Source: Cytobacillus oceanisediminis (GTDB lineage: Bacteria; Bacillota; Bacilli; Bacillales; Cytobacillaceae). From it: DNA of 64,000 nucleotides. The stretch's first letter is position 1. Each line of letters begins with the position of its first letter. A program made the translations under genes and the position numbers. This document shows, piece by piece, positions 7,883-17,159 of the stretch. Location: the NCBI RefSeq assembly GCF_022811925.1, contig NZ_CP065511.1:62001-126000 (forward strand). The letters are read 5' to 3'. The notes under the pieces are model-generated. The model made no database searches and was not told the DNA's origin. It saw only the letters and a list, made by a program, of their open reading frames with translations.

Positions 7883-9151
7883 TTATTGCGAACGCTTAGC
7901 CTTCATTTCTTCTGCCAAATTAGCAAAAAACTCTTCGTTCGATTTTGTCTGTCTTAGCTTGCGAAGCAGTTTTTCAGCAAAATCCGGTGAATCGGACATG
8001 GATTTGCGGATTGCCCACAGCTTGTCCAGGTGATCTTTCTGGATAAGAAGTTCTTCTTTGCGCGTTCCGGAGCGCCGGATGTCGATGGCAGGGAAGATTC
8101 TTCTTTCAGCCAAGGAGCGGTCAAGGTGCAGTTCCATATTGCCTGTCCCCTTGAATTCTTCGTAGATGACGTCATCCATGCGTGAACCCGTGTCAACGAG
8201 TGCAGTTGCCAAAATCGTTAAGCTTCCGCCCTCTTCAATGTTACGCGCTGCACCGAAGAAACGCTTCGGACGGTGGAATGCCGCCGGGTCAATACCGCCG
8301 GAAAGTGTTCTTCCGCTTGGAGGAATAACCAGATTATACGCTCTTGCCAGCCTTGTAATGCTGTCCATTAAAATAACAACATCACGCTTGTGCTCAACGA
8401 GGCGCATAGCGCGTTCAAGAACAAGCTCGGCCACTTTAATGTGATTTTCAGGCACTTCATCAAACGTAGAGCTGACCACATCGCCTGCAACTGAACGCTC
8501 GATGTCTGTTACCTCTTCCGGGCGCTCGTCAATCAATAGCACGATCAGTTCCGCTTCCGGGTGGTTGGTTGTAATGCTATTGGCAATTTCTTTTAAAAGC
8601 ATGGTCTTACCTGCTTTTGGAGGCGCAACAATCAGACCGCGCTGCCCAAATCCGACCGGTGCAAGCAGGTCCATAATTCTTGTAGACAGCTGTCTTGTAC
8701 CTGTTTCCAGTTTCATATGGCGGTTTGGATATAGAGGTGTCAGACCAGGGAAGTGAACGCGCTCTTTTGCGGATTCCGGATCATCGCCATTCACGGCTTC
8801 AACTTGCAGAAGGCCGAAATAACGCTCATTTTCTTTTGGAGGACGGACTTTTCCTGAAACCTTATCTCCGTTTCTCAAGTCGAAACGGCGGATCTGGGAA
8901 GCGGAAATATAAATATCCTCAGAGCTTGGTGAATAGTTGATTGGACGAAGGAAGCCGAATCCTTCTGACTGAATGATCTCCAGGACACCTTCCATGAAAA
9001 AGTAGCCTTCCTGCTCTGCTCTTGCTTTTAGGATGGCAAAAATCAATTCTTTTTTCGATAACTTGCTGTAATAAGAAACTTTATATTCACGGGCAAGCTC
9101 ATAAAGCTCTTTCAGCTTCATATTTTCTAAACTTGAAATGTTTAAACCCAT
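7883..9151 (-). CDS. rho: Transcription termination factor Rho
   Basis: RNA-dependent ATPase helicase that ends transcripts. The 422-residue protein has the N-terminal Rho-N helical domain ([17 protein letters not shown]), the cold-shock-like RNA-binding domain (GFGFLRP, residues 64-70), Walker A APPKAGKT (176-183), Walker [10 protein letters not shown] and the Q/R-loop regions. It lacks the long insert of actinobacterial Rho. The ATG at 9151 has only a weak GTGGTG upstream. A short open frame ends two bases before it, so reinitiation is possible. It lies between glpX and rpmE as in B. subtilis. Confidence 0.97.
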   Translation of the reverse strand: MGLNISSLENMKLKELYELAREYKVSYYSKLSKKELIFAILKARAEQEGYFFMEGVLEIIQSEGFGFLRPINYSPSSEDIYISASQIRRFDLRNGDKVSGKVRPPKENERYFGLLQVEAVNGDDPESAKERVHFPGLTPLYPNRHMKLETGTRQLSTRIMDLLAPVGFGQRGLIVAPPKAGKTMLLKEIANSITTNHPEAELIVLLIDERPEEVTDIERSVAGDVVSSTFDEVPENHIKVAELVLERAMRLVEHKRDVVILMDSITRLARAYNLVIPPSGRTLSGGIDPAAFHRPKRFFGAARNIEEGGSLTILATALVDTGSRMDDVIYEEFKGTGNMELHLDRSLAERRIFPAIDIRRSGTRKEELLIQKDHLDKLWAIRKSMSDSPDFAEKLLRKLRQTKSNEEFFANLAEEMKAKRSQ

Positions 9152-9153
9152 TT

Positions 9154-9192
9154 TTACACCACACTTTTGAAATTTTCAATCATTTCCTCCAT
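9154..9192 (-). other. Possible leader peptide frame upstream of rho
   Basis: An open frame of 12 codons ([12 protein letters not shown]) ends with TAA two bases before the rho ATG. An inner ATG at 9183 has GGAGG two bases upstream, closer than usual. Whether it is translated is not known. Confidence 0.3.
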
Positions 9193-9360
9193 ATGCAGCT
9201 GTATTAATATTGAACGGTATATGAAAGGAAAGGGAAAGATACTTTGAGGCACTGAAAATAGCTGAAGAATCTATCATTATGTTCTTAATTAAAGGTTTCG
9301 AGGAATGGAACGGTTTGTTGTCCGTTTTTCGGTTGAAATTTTTGAGGTATCCTCTTCTTC

Positions 9361-9410
9361 GAAAAGCGCAAGCGCCTTGCCCGACCCTCGAGGGGTTAGA
9401 CGCTGGAGCC
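9361..9410 (+). repeat. Dispersed hairpin element, copy A (truncated)
   Basis: GAAAAGCGCAAGCGCCTTGC at the left end, the CCCTCGAGGGG palindrome in the middle and CGCTGGAGC at the right; the terminal TAGACA seen in other copies is missing. It lies between rho and glpX. Confidence 0.8.
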
Positions 9411-9497
9411 ATTTAAAAAACAATCTCTATTTTACCCCTTAATATGAAAATTAATCAATAACTAAATTTGATATGGAAAATATGGCAGGAAGGAAAT

Positions 9498-9540
9498 GAA
9501 AATGAGCAGGCTGGCGCATATGGCCAGCTCTCATTTTCTT
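9498..9540 (-). terminator. Terminator of glpX
   Basis: A long interrupted stem (GAAAATGAG and GCTGGC arms pair with GCCAGC and CTCATTTTC) around a CATATGC loop, directly after the glpX stop. Confidence 0.7.
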
Positions 9541-9556
9541 CTATTTTTTATGAAAA

Positions 9557-10519
9557 TTATTTAATAACAAGATTTGGCTTTTTCTTTAGACTATGGCGTC
9601 CCTCTACAAAGCGGACCGTACCTGATTTGGCTCGCATGACAAGCGAATGGGTCGAACCATATGAGCCTTTAAACTGCACGCCTTTCAGAAGCTCTCCGTC
9701 TGTTACGCCTGTTGCAGCAAAAATGGCATCATCGCCTTTTACCAGGTCTTCCATAAGAAGGACTTTATTAATATCGAGGCCCATCTTCAAGCAGCGCTCA
9801 GCCTCTGCGTCATTTTGCGGAAGAAGTTTTCCTTGAATTTCTCCGCCAAGGCACTTAAGGGCAACAGCTGCCAATACGCCTTCTGGTGCTCCGCCTGATC
9901 CGAACAGGATATCCACACCTGTCTCATCAAAAGCTGTATTAATGGCTCCAGCTACGTCTCCATCATTGATTAACTTAATTCTGGCACCAGCTTCGCGAAG
10001 CTGGCTGATGATGTGCTCATGGCGCTCACGGTTAAGCACTGTAGCCACGACATCCTGGATATCTTTGTTTTTTGCTCTTGCGACCGCTTTCAAATTATCC
10101 AAAACAGAAGCGTTAATATCAATTTGTCCAACCGCTTCAGGACCGACCGCGATTTTGTCCATGTACATATCCGGAGCATGCAGAAGGTTTCCGTGGTCAG
10201 CTACCGCAAGAACAGCTAATGCATTCCAGCCCCCAGATGCTACGATGTTGGTGCCTTCCAGCGGATCGACAGCAACATCTACACGCGGACCATAGCCTGT
10301 TCCAAGCTTTTCCCCGATATAAAGCATTGGCGCTTCATCCATTTCGCCCTCTCCGATAACGACTGTTCCCTTCATTGGTACAGTATCGAATACATCTCTC
10401 ATTGCAGAAGTAGCGGCATCATCCGCTTCATCTTTTAATCCACGGCCCATCCAGCGTGCTGATGCTAAAGCGGCACCTTCCGTTACGCGAACTAGTTCCA
10501 TTGACAAACTTCTTTCCAT
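9557..10519 (-). CDS. glpX: Class II fructose-1,6-bisphosphatase
   Basis: Gluconeogenic hydrolysis of fructose-1,6-bisphosphate to fructose-6-phosphate, a metal-dependent reaction. The 320-residue protein has the GlpX motifs [16 protein letters not shown] and VDPLEGTN, the substrate region NDGDVAGAI and the C-terminal [27 protein letters not shown] precedes the ATG. It shares the region with fbaA and tal, so three sugar-phosphate genes cluster here. A strong hairpin lies in the leader just before the ribosome site. Confidence 0.96.
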   Translation of the reverse strand: MERSLSMELVRVTEGAALASARWMGRGLKDEADDAATSAMRDVFDTVPMKGTVVIGEGEMDEAPMLYIGEKLGTGYGPRVDVAVDPLEGTNIVASGGWNALAVLAVADHGNLLHAPDMYMDKIAVGPEAVGQIDINASVLDNLKAVARAKNKDIQDVVATVLNRERHEHIISQLREAGARIKLINDGDVAGAINTAFDETGVDILFGSGGAPEGVLAAVALKCLGGEIQGKLLPQNDAEAERCLKMGLDINKVLLMEDLVKGDDAIFAATGVTDGELLKGVQFKGSYGSTHSLVMRAKSGTVRFVEGRHSLKKKPNLVIK

Positions 10520-10539
10520 CGATTTTTCCTCCCCGGATT

Positions 10540-10605
10540 CTTAGGCTGGCAGCATGGCGAATGCGGACCGGCTCTTTACCGCCGGCACCGCATTGCCCGC
10601 CTAAA
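10540..10605 (-). promoter_or_regulatory. GC-rich hairpin in the murA2-glpX intergenic region
   Basis: On the minus strand the arms AGGC, GGCA and ATGCGG pair in order with CCGCAT, TGCC and GCCT, with an inner GCCGGC/GCCGG stem and one bulge of about eight bases. It ends some 12 bases before the glpX ribosome site. No T-run follows, so it is not a simple terminator. Confidence 0.5.
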
Positions 10606-10666
10606 TTTGTATTTGTCTGCTGATGTTACTATCAGTCAGCTGTCAATATTCCAAGATGTTTCTCTA

Positions 10667-11953
10667 TTATGCGTTCTTCATTTGTTCCATTTCTTCTTTG
10701 CTCATTTCTTCGCGCCAGATTGTGGCACCAAGTCCATTCAGCTTTTCAACAAGATGGCTATAGCCTCTGTCGATATGCTCTAAGCCTGTGACTTCGGTAA
10801 CTCCCTCAGCCATCAAGCCGGCAATTACCAGTGCTGCGCCTGCGCGCAAATCGCTCGCCTTAACTTTAGCGCCCTGAAGCTGAATTGGCCCATTGATGAT
10901 CGCCGAGCGTCCTTCCACTTTAATGTTGGCATTCATTCTGCGCAGCTCATCAATATGCTTGAAACGGGCACTATAAATGGTATCCGTAACCATGCTTGTC
11001 CCTTCTGTACCAGTTAACAGAGAAGTCAGCGGCTGCTGAAGGTCTGTAGGGAAGCCAGGATAAACAAGCGTTTTAATATCCACTGCTTTCATTTTCTCAG
11101 CTGGCCCGACAAATACCTGGTCGTCGTTCGTTTCAACCTGAACGCCCATTTCGCGAAGCTTTGCTATTAGGGACTCAAGGTGATGCGGGATGACATTGTC
11201 AATCAGCACACCTTCTCCGGCCGCTGCACCAACGATCATATAGGTTCCCGCTTCAATCCGGTCTGGGATAATCGTATGCTGGCAGCCGTGCAGATGATCC
11301 ACGCCATCAATGCGAATCACATCTGTGCCGGCACCCTTGATTTTCGCACCCATATTGGTTAAAAGCGTAGCAACATCAATGATTTCAGGCTCTTTTGCAG
11401 CATTTTCAATAATTGTTCTGCCTTTTGCCCTGACAGCGGCAAGCATGATATTGATGGTTGCCCCAACGCTGACAACATCGAGATAAATACGGGCTCCGCG
11501 AAGCTCATCGGCACGAAGGTAAATGGCTCCCTGCTCATTGGTCACACGCGCGCCAAGAGCTTCAAAACCTTTAATATGCTGGTCAATCGGCCTTGGCCCC
11601 AGATGGCACCCGCCAGGAAGTCCAATAACCGCTTTTTTGAATCGGCCGAGCATTGCTCCCATTAAATAATAGGAAGCGCGTAATTTTTTCACTTTTCCGT
11701 TCGGCAAAGGCATGGAAATCATGGAAGAGGGATCAACTGTCATATCATTTTCAGAAAATTCGACAGTGCCCCCTATTTCTTCAAGCAAATCTTTTAGAAT
11801 TTGTACATCCGAAATATCCGGTAAACCTTCAATTGTCACAGGCGATTCCGCTAAAATGGTAGCTGGAATCAATGCTACTGCACTATTCTTCGCTCCGCTG
11901 ATCCGGACTGTTCCTTTTAATGGATATCCGCCTGCAATCATTAGCTTTTCCAT
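10667..11953 (-). CDS. murZ: UDP-N-acetylglucosamine 1-carboxyvinyltransferase 2 (MurZ)
   Basis: First committed step of peptidoglycan synthesis: transfers enolpyruvate from PEP to UDP-GlcNAc. The 428-residue protein has the catalytic Cys116 in [12 protein letters not shown] (the fosfomycin target) and the N-terminal SGAKN. Its position between glpX and tal is that of murAB/murZ in B. subtilis, the second MurA paralogue; the main murA would lie elsewhere. GGGAG lies before the ATG. Confidence 0.95.
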   Translation of the reverse strand: MEKLMIAGGYPLKGTVRISGAKNSAVALIPATILAESPVTIEGLPDISDVQILKDLLEEIGGTVEFSENDMTVDPSSMISMPLPNGKVKKLRASYYLMGAMLGRFKKAVIGLPGGCHLGPRPIDQHIKGFEALGARVTNEQGAIYLRADELRGARIYLDVVSVGATINIMLAAVRAKGRTIIENAAKEPEIIDVATLLTNMGAKIKGAGTDVIRIDGVDHLHGCQHTIIPDRIEAGTYMIVGAAAGEGVLIDNVIPHHLESLIAKLREMGVQVETNDDQVFVGPAEKMKAVDIKTLVYPGFPTDLQQPLTSLLTGTEGTSMVTDTIYSARFKHIDELRRMNANIKVEGRSAIINGPIQLQGAKVKASDLRAGAALVIAGLMAEGVTEVTGLEHIDRGYSHLVEKLNGLGATIWREEMSKEEMEQMKNA

Positions 11954-12484
11954 TTGTAACTCCCTTCTAAGCCGTTGTTAAACATACATGCTGATATTTG
12001 ACTTCAATATTTAAAAAATTGATAGCCCTTACAGCAAAGGCTACACACTACTTTTCTAACCAATTCCGCCAGAAAATAGCCCCAGCTTCTATAAGAAACC
12101 AAATAGGCTTGTCTTTTTTTTAATATCGGAAAAATAGTCTTTGGGAAAATATGCACTTACATATTATCATGTATCTGCATTTTGCAACATTGCAAGATGA
12201 ATAAGGAACAATTTTCCATATGTTTTTTACAGATTCCGACATTATCTTTATCTTATAGTTTACACGAAAAATCAAATCTCATGTATTGTATTCAAAAAAA
12301 GTTAAAATTAAGAAAGAAGCACTAAAAGCCGGGGTACAAGTGAAGGGGCTGGCTTTGCTCAAGAAAAGCGCAAGCGCCTTGCCCACCCCCGACACCTCGA
12401 GGGGGTAGGCTGCTTGCGCTAGACAGCTCTCAAAGTACAAATAAACAAAGCCAGTTTCCTAGAGTTATTTTTCCGAAGAAAGCA
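11954..12484. other. 531-bp region between murZ and tal
   Basis: No convincing gene. It must hold the murZ promoter, but I could not fix a good one. Copy B of the dispersed hairpin element occupies 12363-12426 and is flanked by 9-bp inverted arms CTGGCTTTG (12349-12357) and CAAAGCCAG (12446-12454). The rest is AT-rich. Confidence 0.6.
12363..12426 (+). repeat. Dispersed hairpin element, copy B
   Basis: GAAAAGCGCAAGCGCC at the left and GCTTGCGCTAGACAG at the right, so AGCGCAAGC pairs with GCTTGCGCT; an inner CCTCGAGG palindrome is flanked by C and G runs. Copy D has AGCGGAAGC paired with GCTTCCGCT, a compensating change in the stem. Confidence 0.85.
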
Positions 12485-13129
12485 TTATCCTCTTGAGTTC
12501 CAGTCTGCAAGGAACGCTTCGATTCCCTTATCTGTCAGAGGATGGTTGAATAATTGCTGGATGATTTTATAAGGAACTGTCGCAATATGGGCTCCTCTTA
12601 ATGCTGCATCCGTCACGTGCTGAGGATGTCTGATGGAAGCTGCTATGATTTCTGTATCAATGTCATGAATCGCGAAGATTTCTGCGATTGTGGAAATGAG
12701 ATCCAGACCGTTATGGCCAATATCGTCCAAACGTCCAAGGAAAGGAGAAACGTATGTAGCACCTGCTCTTGCAGCAAGCAGCGCCTGGTTTGCACTGAAG
12801 ATCAAAGTTACATTTGTTTTAATGCCTTCTTTTGAAAAAGCACTTACTGCTTTTAGGCCATCGGGTGTCATTGGCACCTTGATTGTGATGTTCGGTGCAA
12901 TCGCCGCAAGCTCTCTTCCTTCTTTAATCATGCCTTCAGCATCAAGGGCGATAACCTCTGCGCTTACTGAGCCTGGCACCAAGTCCGTGATTTCACGAAG
13001 ACGGTCAGGGAAGGATACATTCTTTTCCTTTGCCACCAATGATGGATTGGTTGTTACTCCTGCTACTACCCCAAGGGCGTATGCTTCTTTAATTTCGTCC
13101 ATGTTTGCTGTATCGATGAAAAACTTCAT
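12485..13129 (-). CDS. tal: Transaldolase (small type, TalC/FSA-like)
   Basis: Transfers a dihydroxyacetone unit between sugar phosphates in the pentose phosphate pathway. The 214-residue decameric type has Schiff-base Lys84 ([15 protein letters not shown]), the N-terminal [14 protein letters not shown] and SAEVIALD. A Glu follows Ala in the AEV motif, as in transaldolases of this family, whereas fructose-6-phosphate aldolases carry Gln there as I recall. It corresponds to ywjH of B. subtilis, next to fbaA. Confidence 0.93.
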   Translation of the reverse strand: MKFFIDTANMDEIKEAYALGVVAGVTTNPSLVAKEKNVSFPDRLREITDLVPGSVSAEVIALDAEGMIKEGRELAAIAPNITIKVPMTPDGLKAVSAFSKEGIKTNVTLIFSANQALLAARAGATYVSPFLGRLDDIGHNGLDLISTIAEIFAIHDIDTEIIAASIRHPQHVTDAALRGAHIATVPYKIIQQLFNHPLTDKGIEAFLADWNSRG

Positions 13130-13276
13130 AATAATCCCACCTTGTTTAATATTTTGATAATTAATGCTGCGGATATCTATGTATTATTAAATAAAGTTGT
13201 GATTCTGTAAAGCCTTACAATTGTATGCAGAAATTCCGCAGCAGGCACTCAGTGAACCTCCTGATAAAATACAGGG

Positions 13277-13306
13277 AAACCGCCCCTAAATCTAGAAGCG
13301 GTTTCT
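13277..13306 (-). terminator. Possible terminator of fbaA
   Basis: AAACCGC / GCGGTTT stem with a 14-base loop on the minus strand, 15-45 bp after the fbaA stop; the following T-run is short. Confidence 0.5.
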
Positions 13307-13322
13307 TATGCAATGATATTAA

Positions 13323-14180
13323 TTATGCTTTGTTTGAAGAACCAAACTCGCGCATTTTGCCGATTACAGTTTCTTTAATCGCTTCGCGTGCTGGTCCTAA
13401 GTATTTGCGCGGATCGTATACTTCTGTATCTGCTGCCAATACTTCGCGAACGCGTTTTGCAGAAGCAATTTGGTTTTCAGTGTTTACATTGATTTTTGCA
13501 GTTCCTAAAGAGATAGACTTTTGGATATCCTTTGTTGGGATTCCAGTTCCGCCATGAAGAACTAAAGGAACACCAGTAAGGCTTCCGATCTCTTCCATTT
13601 CAGCAAAGCCAAGGTTTGGCTCGCCTTTATATGGGCCATGAACAGAACCTAGTGCTGGAGCAAGGCAGTCGATGCCTGTGCGTTTTACCAGCTCTTCACA
13701 TTCTTTAGCATCAGCATAAATAACGCCATCAGCAACAACATCGTCTTCCTGTCCGCCGACAGTTCCTAACTCCGCCTCTACTGAAACGCCTTTTGAATGT
13801 GCATATTCAACTACTTTAGATGTAGTCTCAACGTTTTGTTCGAATGGATCATGAGAAGCATCGATCATAACGGATGTGAAGCCTGCATCGATCGCTTCTT
13901 TACATTTATCAAAACTTGAACCGTGGTCTAAGTGGATAGCCACTGGAACGGTAATTTTGTAATCTTCCAGCAGTCCTTCAACCATCTTTACAACCGTTTT
14001 GAAACCGCCCATGTAGCGTGCAGCACCTTCGGAAACACCAAGGATAACCGGTGATTTTTCTTCTTCTGCCGCCTGCAGGATAGCTTGAGTGAACTCAAGG
14101 TTATTTAAGTTAAATTGACCTACTGCATAGCCTTCTGATTTTGCTTTATTAAGCATTTCAGTCATAGAAACTAAAGGCAT
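13323..14180 (-). CDS. fbaA: Class II fructose-1,6-bisphosphate aldolase
   Basis: Zn-dependent cleavage of fructose-1,6-bisphosphate in glycolysis, and the reverse in gluconeogenesis. The 285-residue protein has the metal and substrate motifs [17 protein letters not shown](Q)ED, GSVHGPY and [14 protein letters not shown] precedes the ATG. It lies between spo0F and tal as in B. subtilis. A cre-like site lies about 200 bp upstream. Confidence 0.97.
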   Translation of the reverse strand: MPLVSMTEMLNKAKSEGYAVGQFNLNNLEFTQAILQAAEEEKSPVILGVSEGAARYMGGFKTVVKMVEGLLEDYKITVPVAIHLDHGSSFDKCKEAIDAGFTSVMIDASHDPFEQNVETTSKVVEYAHSKGVSVEAELGTVGGQEDDVVADGVIYADAKECEELVKRTGIDCLAPALGSVHGPYKGEPNLGFAEMEEIGSLTGVPLVLHGGTGIPTKDIQKSISLGTAKINVNTENQIASAKRVREVLAADTEVYDPRKYLGPAREAIKETVIGKMREFGSSNKA

Positions 14181-14375
14181 TTTTCTTCCTCCTTATTGAT
14201 AATCGTTTAAGTTCGTCAGACTAAATACTGTTAAAGTTTTCCCCTTAACACTATCGAATATGTACCCTTAAAATAGTCCGCTAAACAGAGACGATCCTTT
14301 GGAATTCATCTGTTATCATACCAAAAAGGACTTAGAAAAGCCATTATTCCAGAGCGTTTTTGTTAATTGTCATAA

Positions 14376-14389
14376 AGCAAACGCTATCA
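14376..14389 (-). promoter_or_regulatory. Candidate CcpA (cre) site upstream of fbaA
   Basis: TGATAGCGTTTGCT on the minus strand matches TGWAANCGNTNNCW with one mismatch. It is about 200 bp before fbaA and also close to the spo0F stop, so its target is uncertain. Confidence 0.3.
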
Positions 14390-14434
14390 TTTTTATAGCG
14401 ATGGAATTTCAGGTTAAAAACGGTTAATTTTGGT

Positions 14435-14809
14435 TTATTTCGAGTTAGGCACAGGCAAATATTTCTTTACCGCTGCCCTGATGTCATCGATATCGAATGG
14501 CTTCGCAAAGTGAGTAAGAGCACCCAGATCCTTGGCCTCCTGAATCATATCGAGTTCGCCATATGCAGTCATGATAATGACGCGGATATCTTTATCCACC
14601 ACTCTCATTCTTTTTAAAATTTCAATCCCATCCATTCCCGGTATCTTCATGTCGAGAAGAACAAGATCAGGCGAATGCTTGGAAACAATGTCGAGAGCCT
14701 GGACTCCATTGGCAGCCTGGTATGTGTCGTACCCTTCTTTCTGTAGTACCTCATTAAGCAAAATACGGATTCCGAACTGATCATCTACAATTAATATTTT
14801 CCCTTTCAT
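14435..14809 (-). CDS. spo0F: Sporulation phosphorelay response regulator Spo0F
   Basis: Single-domain receiver that accepts phosphate from Kin sensor kinases and passes it to Spo0B. The 124-residue protein keeps the acidic pocket (Asp9, Asp10), phosphorylation site Asp53 ([11 protein letters not shown]), Thr81 and Lys103 (FAKPFD). I chose the ATG at 14809, preceded by GAGGTGG, because it matches the B. subtilis start; the frame opens 16 codons earlier without a site. A good sigma-H promoter is seen upstream. Confidence 0.96.
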   Translation of the reverse strand: MKGKILIVDDQFGIRILLNEVLQKEGYDTYQAANGVQALDIVSKHSPDLVLLDMKIPGMDGIEILKRMRVVDKDIRVIIMTAYGELDMIQEAKDLGALTHFAKPFDIDDIRAAVKKYLPVPNSK

Positions 14810-14906
14810 CAAGCCACCTCTTCCTGTCGTATTAAAAGCACTTAGGTTTAAAACCATACTGAATTATGACTGCAGGTCACTTAACTATACATTCTCCTAC
14901 AGCTAA

Positions 14907-14934
14907 TTTCTCTGTGAAACATGATTATTCCTGC
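14907..14934 (-). promoter_or_regulatory. Candidate sigma-H promoter of spo0F
   Basis: On the minus strand GCAGGAATA (14926-14934) fits RNAGGAWWW fully, then a 12-bp spacer, then AGAGAAA (14907-14913), 6/7 to RNNGAAT. In B. subtilis spo0F is transcribed by sigma-H during the shift to sporulation. Confidence 0.65.
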
Positions 14935-14985
14935 TGGTATTTGCAATTTCAAATGTGAATATTTTACCTTTTCCTCCCTTTTCAC

Positions 14986-14991
14986 TATAAT
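14986..14991 (+). promoter_or_regulatory. -10 box of the ywjG promoter
   Basis: A perfect TATAAT about 25 bp before the ywjG ribosome site; the -35 region is weak (TTTACC at 17 bp spacing). Confidence 0.5.
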
Positions 14992-15029
14992 AGAACCGCT
15001 AAGTGCAGTGACCGAAGGAGTGAAATAAT

Positions 15030-15551
15030 TTGCTTAAGATGTTTTCTACCCAGCTGACAGGCTTGTTTAAAAGACTTCAGGAAAAGGAAGAGTTTTCCAT
15101 AGAGGACAGTGCACGCCTATTGGCTCAGGCTGCCGCCGGTGATGGGAAAATATATATTTACGGTACAAAAGAAATGGCTGCGATTGGCTATGAAGCCGTT
15201 CAAAGCCAGGAACCGCTTAGAGATGCAGCGATTTTGGAAAGTGATGAGGAAGTCTCAGAAACAGACAGAGTAATCATCTTCTCAAGACATTCAGATGACG
15301 AAGACGCAGCCTTTCTGGCAAAATCTTTGTCTGAAAAAGGAATTCCCTTTGTGGCAGTGAGCACTGTTAAGGCGGAAAACAATGTTAACATCGCTGATTT
15401 AGCCGATGTCCATATTGATTTGAAGCTTGCTAAAGGGCTTCTTCCTGATGAAGAAGGCAACCGCTTCGGCTATCCGGCTTCCATGGCTGCTTTATTTGTT
15501 TATTATGGAATTAAGTTTACGATTGAAGAGATTTTGGCGGAGTATGAATAA
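15030..15551 (+). CDS. ywjG: DUF2529 family protein (YwjG)
   Basis: A 173-residue protein of unknown function, divergent from spo0F as in B. subtilis. The sequence has the look of a sugar-isomerase (SIS)-like fold (GKIYIYGTKEMAAIGYEAV, DRVIIFSRHSDDEDAAFLAKSLSEKGIPFVAVS), but I see no catalytic motif. The TTG at 15030 has AAGGAG nine bases upstream and gives LLKMFSTQL, the expected start; the ATG three codons later is too far from the site. Confidence 0.85.
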   Translation: MLKMFSTQLTGLFKRLQEKEEFSIEDSARLLAQAAAGDGKIYIYGTKEMAAIGYEAVQSQEPLRDAAILESDEEVSETDRVIIFSRHSDDEDAAFLAKSLSEKGIPFVAVSTVKAENNVNIADLADVHIDLKLAKGLLPDEEGNRFGYPASMAALFVYYGIKFTIEEILAEYE

Positions 15552-15559
15552 TAGATGAG

Positions 15560-15600
15560 CAGAAGCAGCCCCCAATTTTGGGGGCTGCTGTCATTTTTTT
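15560..15600 (+). terminator. Terminator of ywjG
   Basis: GCAGCCCCC-AATTTT-GGGGGCTGC (15565-15588), a perfect 9-bp stem followed by TGTCATTTTTTT on the plus strand. The convergent HPS-like gene ends at 15591 and may use the hairpin too. Confidence 0.85.
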
Positions 15601-16217
15601 AGTTTGTTCCTTATTGCTGAGCTGGCTTCTTTTGGTGCTTGATTACCTGTAATGGCACTTCCAATAATGACTACATCGGCAATACTATCCTTCAATTCTC
15701 CGATTGTTTTTTCTGAAATCCCGCCTGCAATAGCGACTTCGATATCATTTAACCCTTTAACAAGCCTGAATAAAGCGGGATCCGCTATAGAACCCTCTTT
15801 CTGCATATCCTTTCCTATATGGAGACAAAATAAGTCCGCCCCCAAATCATATAGGCTCTTAACTCTTTTGGCGTCCTTAATTCCCAGCAGATCAATCATA
15901 ATTCTTTTATTAGCGGCATTTGCAATCTCTAATGCCTGTTTTATCGTGCTGTTATGTGAAAAGCCCATCACAGTCATAACGTCCGCCCCTGCTTTAAAGG
16001 CCTGTTCTGCTTCATGTTTTCCTGCGTCACAAGTTTTCATATCCGCCACAATTGTTTTTTCTGGATAAGCAGCCTTCATTTCCCGAACTATCTTCATACC
16101 ATATTCTTTAATAACGCCCGTCCCGATCTCAATCCAATCGATATTTTCACAAGTTTCATCTGCGATACGGAAACATTCCTGCTCGGTTAAGCGGTCAAGT
16201 GCAAGTTGAATTTTCAC
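15591..16217 (-). CDS. Hexulose-6-phosphate synthase-like / 3-keto-L-gulonate-6-P decarboxylase family protein
   Basis: A 208-residue protein of the OMP decarboxylase superfamily. Motifs: QLALDRL, EIGTGVI, VADMKTCDAGKHEAE, FCLHIGKDMQ and AIAGGIS. Most resemble hexulose-6-phosphate synthase (HxlA), which joins formaldehyde to ribulose-5-phosphate; the DAGK segment is closer to 3-keto-L-gulonate-6-phosphate decarboxylases. The GTG at 16217 has AAGGAG upstream; the open frame extends 47 codons further but without a site. It is the last gene of the sugar-acid cluster, and a PHI-like partner lies seven genes away in the same cluster. Confidence 0.78.
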   Translation of the reverse strand: MKIQLALDRLTEQECFRIADETCENIDWIEIGTGVIKEYGMKIVREMKAAYPEKTIVADMKTCDAGKHEAEQAFKAGADVMTVMGFSHNSTIKQALEIANAANKRIMIDLLGIKDAKRVKSLYDLGADLFCLHIGKDMQKEGSIADPALFRLVKGLNDIEVAIAGGISEKTIGELKDSIADVVIIGSAITGNQAPKEASSAIRNKLKK

Positions 16218-16308
16218 TTCTATTCTCCTTCTTTTAGAATTGTATTTTATAAGGAAGCAGCCTGAAATAAAAACCACAGGAATACTTCCTGTGGCCTTAT
16301 TTTTCATA

Positions 16309-17148
16309 TTAAACTCCTGAGTATGCCATAAAGCCGCCGTCAACTGGTACCGTAACACCCGTTACGAAACCAGAATATTCTTCGTCAGCAAGCCACAGCA
16401 GCACACCAAGTAAATCTTTTGGCTGGCCAAATCTTTTCATTGGTGTATGAGCAATAATTTTTTCTGATCTGGCCGTATGGGAACCATCTTCATTCAATAA
16501 TAAATTGCGGTTTTGAGTTGTTAAGAAAAAGCCCGGAGCAATTGCATTTACCCGCAACCCTGTTTCTGCGAAATGTACAGCCATCCACATTGTAAAATTA
16601 TTAATGGCTGATTTGGCTGCACTATAAGCAGGCACTTTTGTCATTGGCGAGTAGGAACTCATTGATGAGATATTAATAATGATAGGTGATTCCTGCTTTA
16701 GCAGTTCTTTGCCAAAAACCTGGCTGGCTAAAAAAGTCCCTGTAAAGTTGCTGGCAAATACTTGGGAGAAGCCTTTCTCATCCATATCAAAGAAGGACTT
16801 TTCAGAAGAAGACTCCACATTATAGGTTTCTAAAGAAGTAATGGCATCCGGATGATTCCCGCCTGCTCCATTAATTAATATATCTACCTGCCCAAAGTGG
16901 CTGATCACTTCTTCCCTTGCTTTTTCCAGGGATTCACGATCTAAGACGTCTGCTGCAACAGCAATCGCTGTTCCCCCTGCTTTTTCAATTTCGGCCGATA
17001 CCGCAGCTCCCTTTTCTGCCGTACGATTAAGAATCGCCACTTTCACACCATGCCTTGCGAGCTCCCTGGCCATTTCCGAGCAAAGCACTCCGCTTCCGCC
17101 CGTAATCACAGCTGTTTTTCCATTTAAATTTTCATGTATTGGAAACAT
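16309..17148 (-). CDS. SDR oxidoreductase, D-mannonate/fructuronate type (YjmF-like)
   Basis: A 279-residue short-chain dehydrogenase: NAD(P) loop TGGSGVLCSEMA near residue 18, NGAGG, and the catalytic YSAAKSA. The family member next to uxuA in B. subtilis (yjmF, also called uxuB) interconverts fructuronate and mannonate, and the position 11 bp after uxuA supports that role. I chose the ATG at 17148, seven bases after AAGGAG, over an ATG two codons earlier. The insertion around NVESSSEKSFFDMDEKGF fits this sub-group. Confidence 0.85.
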   Translation of the reverse strand: MFPIHENLNGKTAVITGGSGVLCSEMARELARHGVKVAILNRTAEKGAAVSAEIEKAGGTAIAVAADVLDRESLEKAREEVISHFGQVDILINGAGGNHPDAITSLETYNVESSSEKSFFDMDEKGFSQVFASNFTGTFLASQVFGKELLKQESPIIINISSMSSYSPMTKVPAYSAAKSAINNFTMWMAVHFAETGLRVNAIAPGFFLTTQNRNLLLNEDGSHTARSEKIIAHTPMKRFGQPKDLLGVLLWLADEEYSGFVTGVTVPVDGGFMAYSGV

Positions 17149-17159
17149 TAGCATTCTCC

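Noticed and set aside
9176..9412. Minus-strand 78-codon frame upstream of rho
   Set aside because: It overlaps hairpin element copy A and the rho leader, and lacks a ribosome site.
14907..14934. A parS-like half site (TGTTTCAC) near spo0F
   Set aside because: Only half of the palindrome is present; it is part of the sigma-H promoter spacer.
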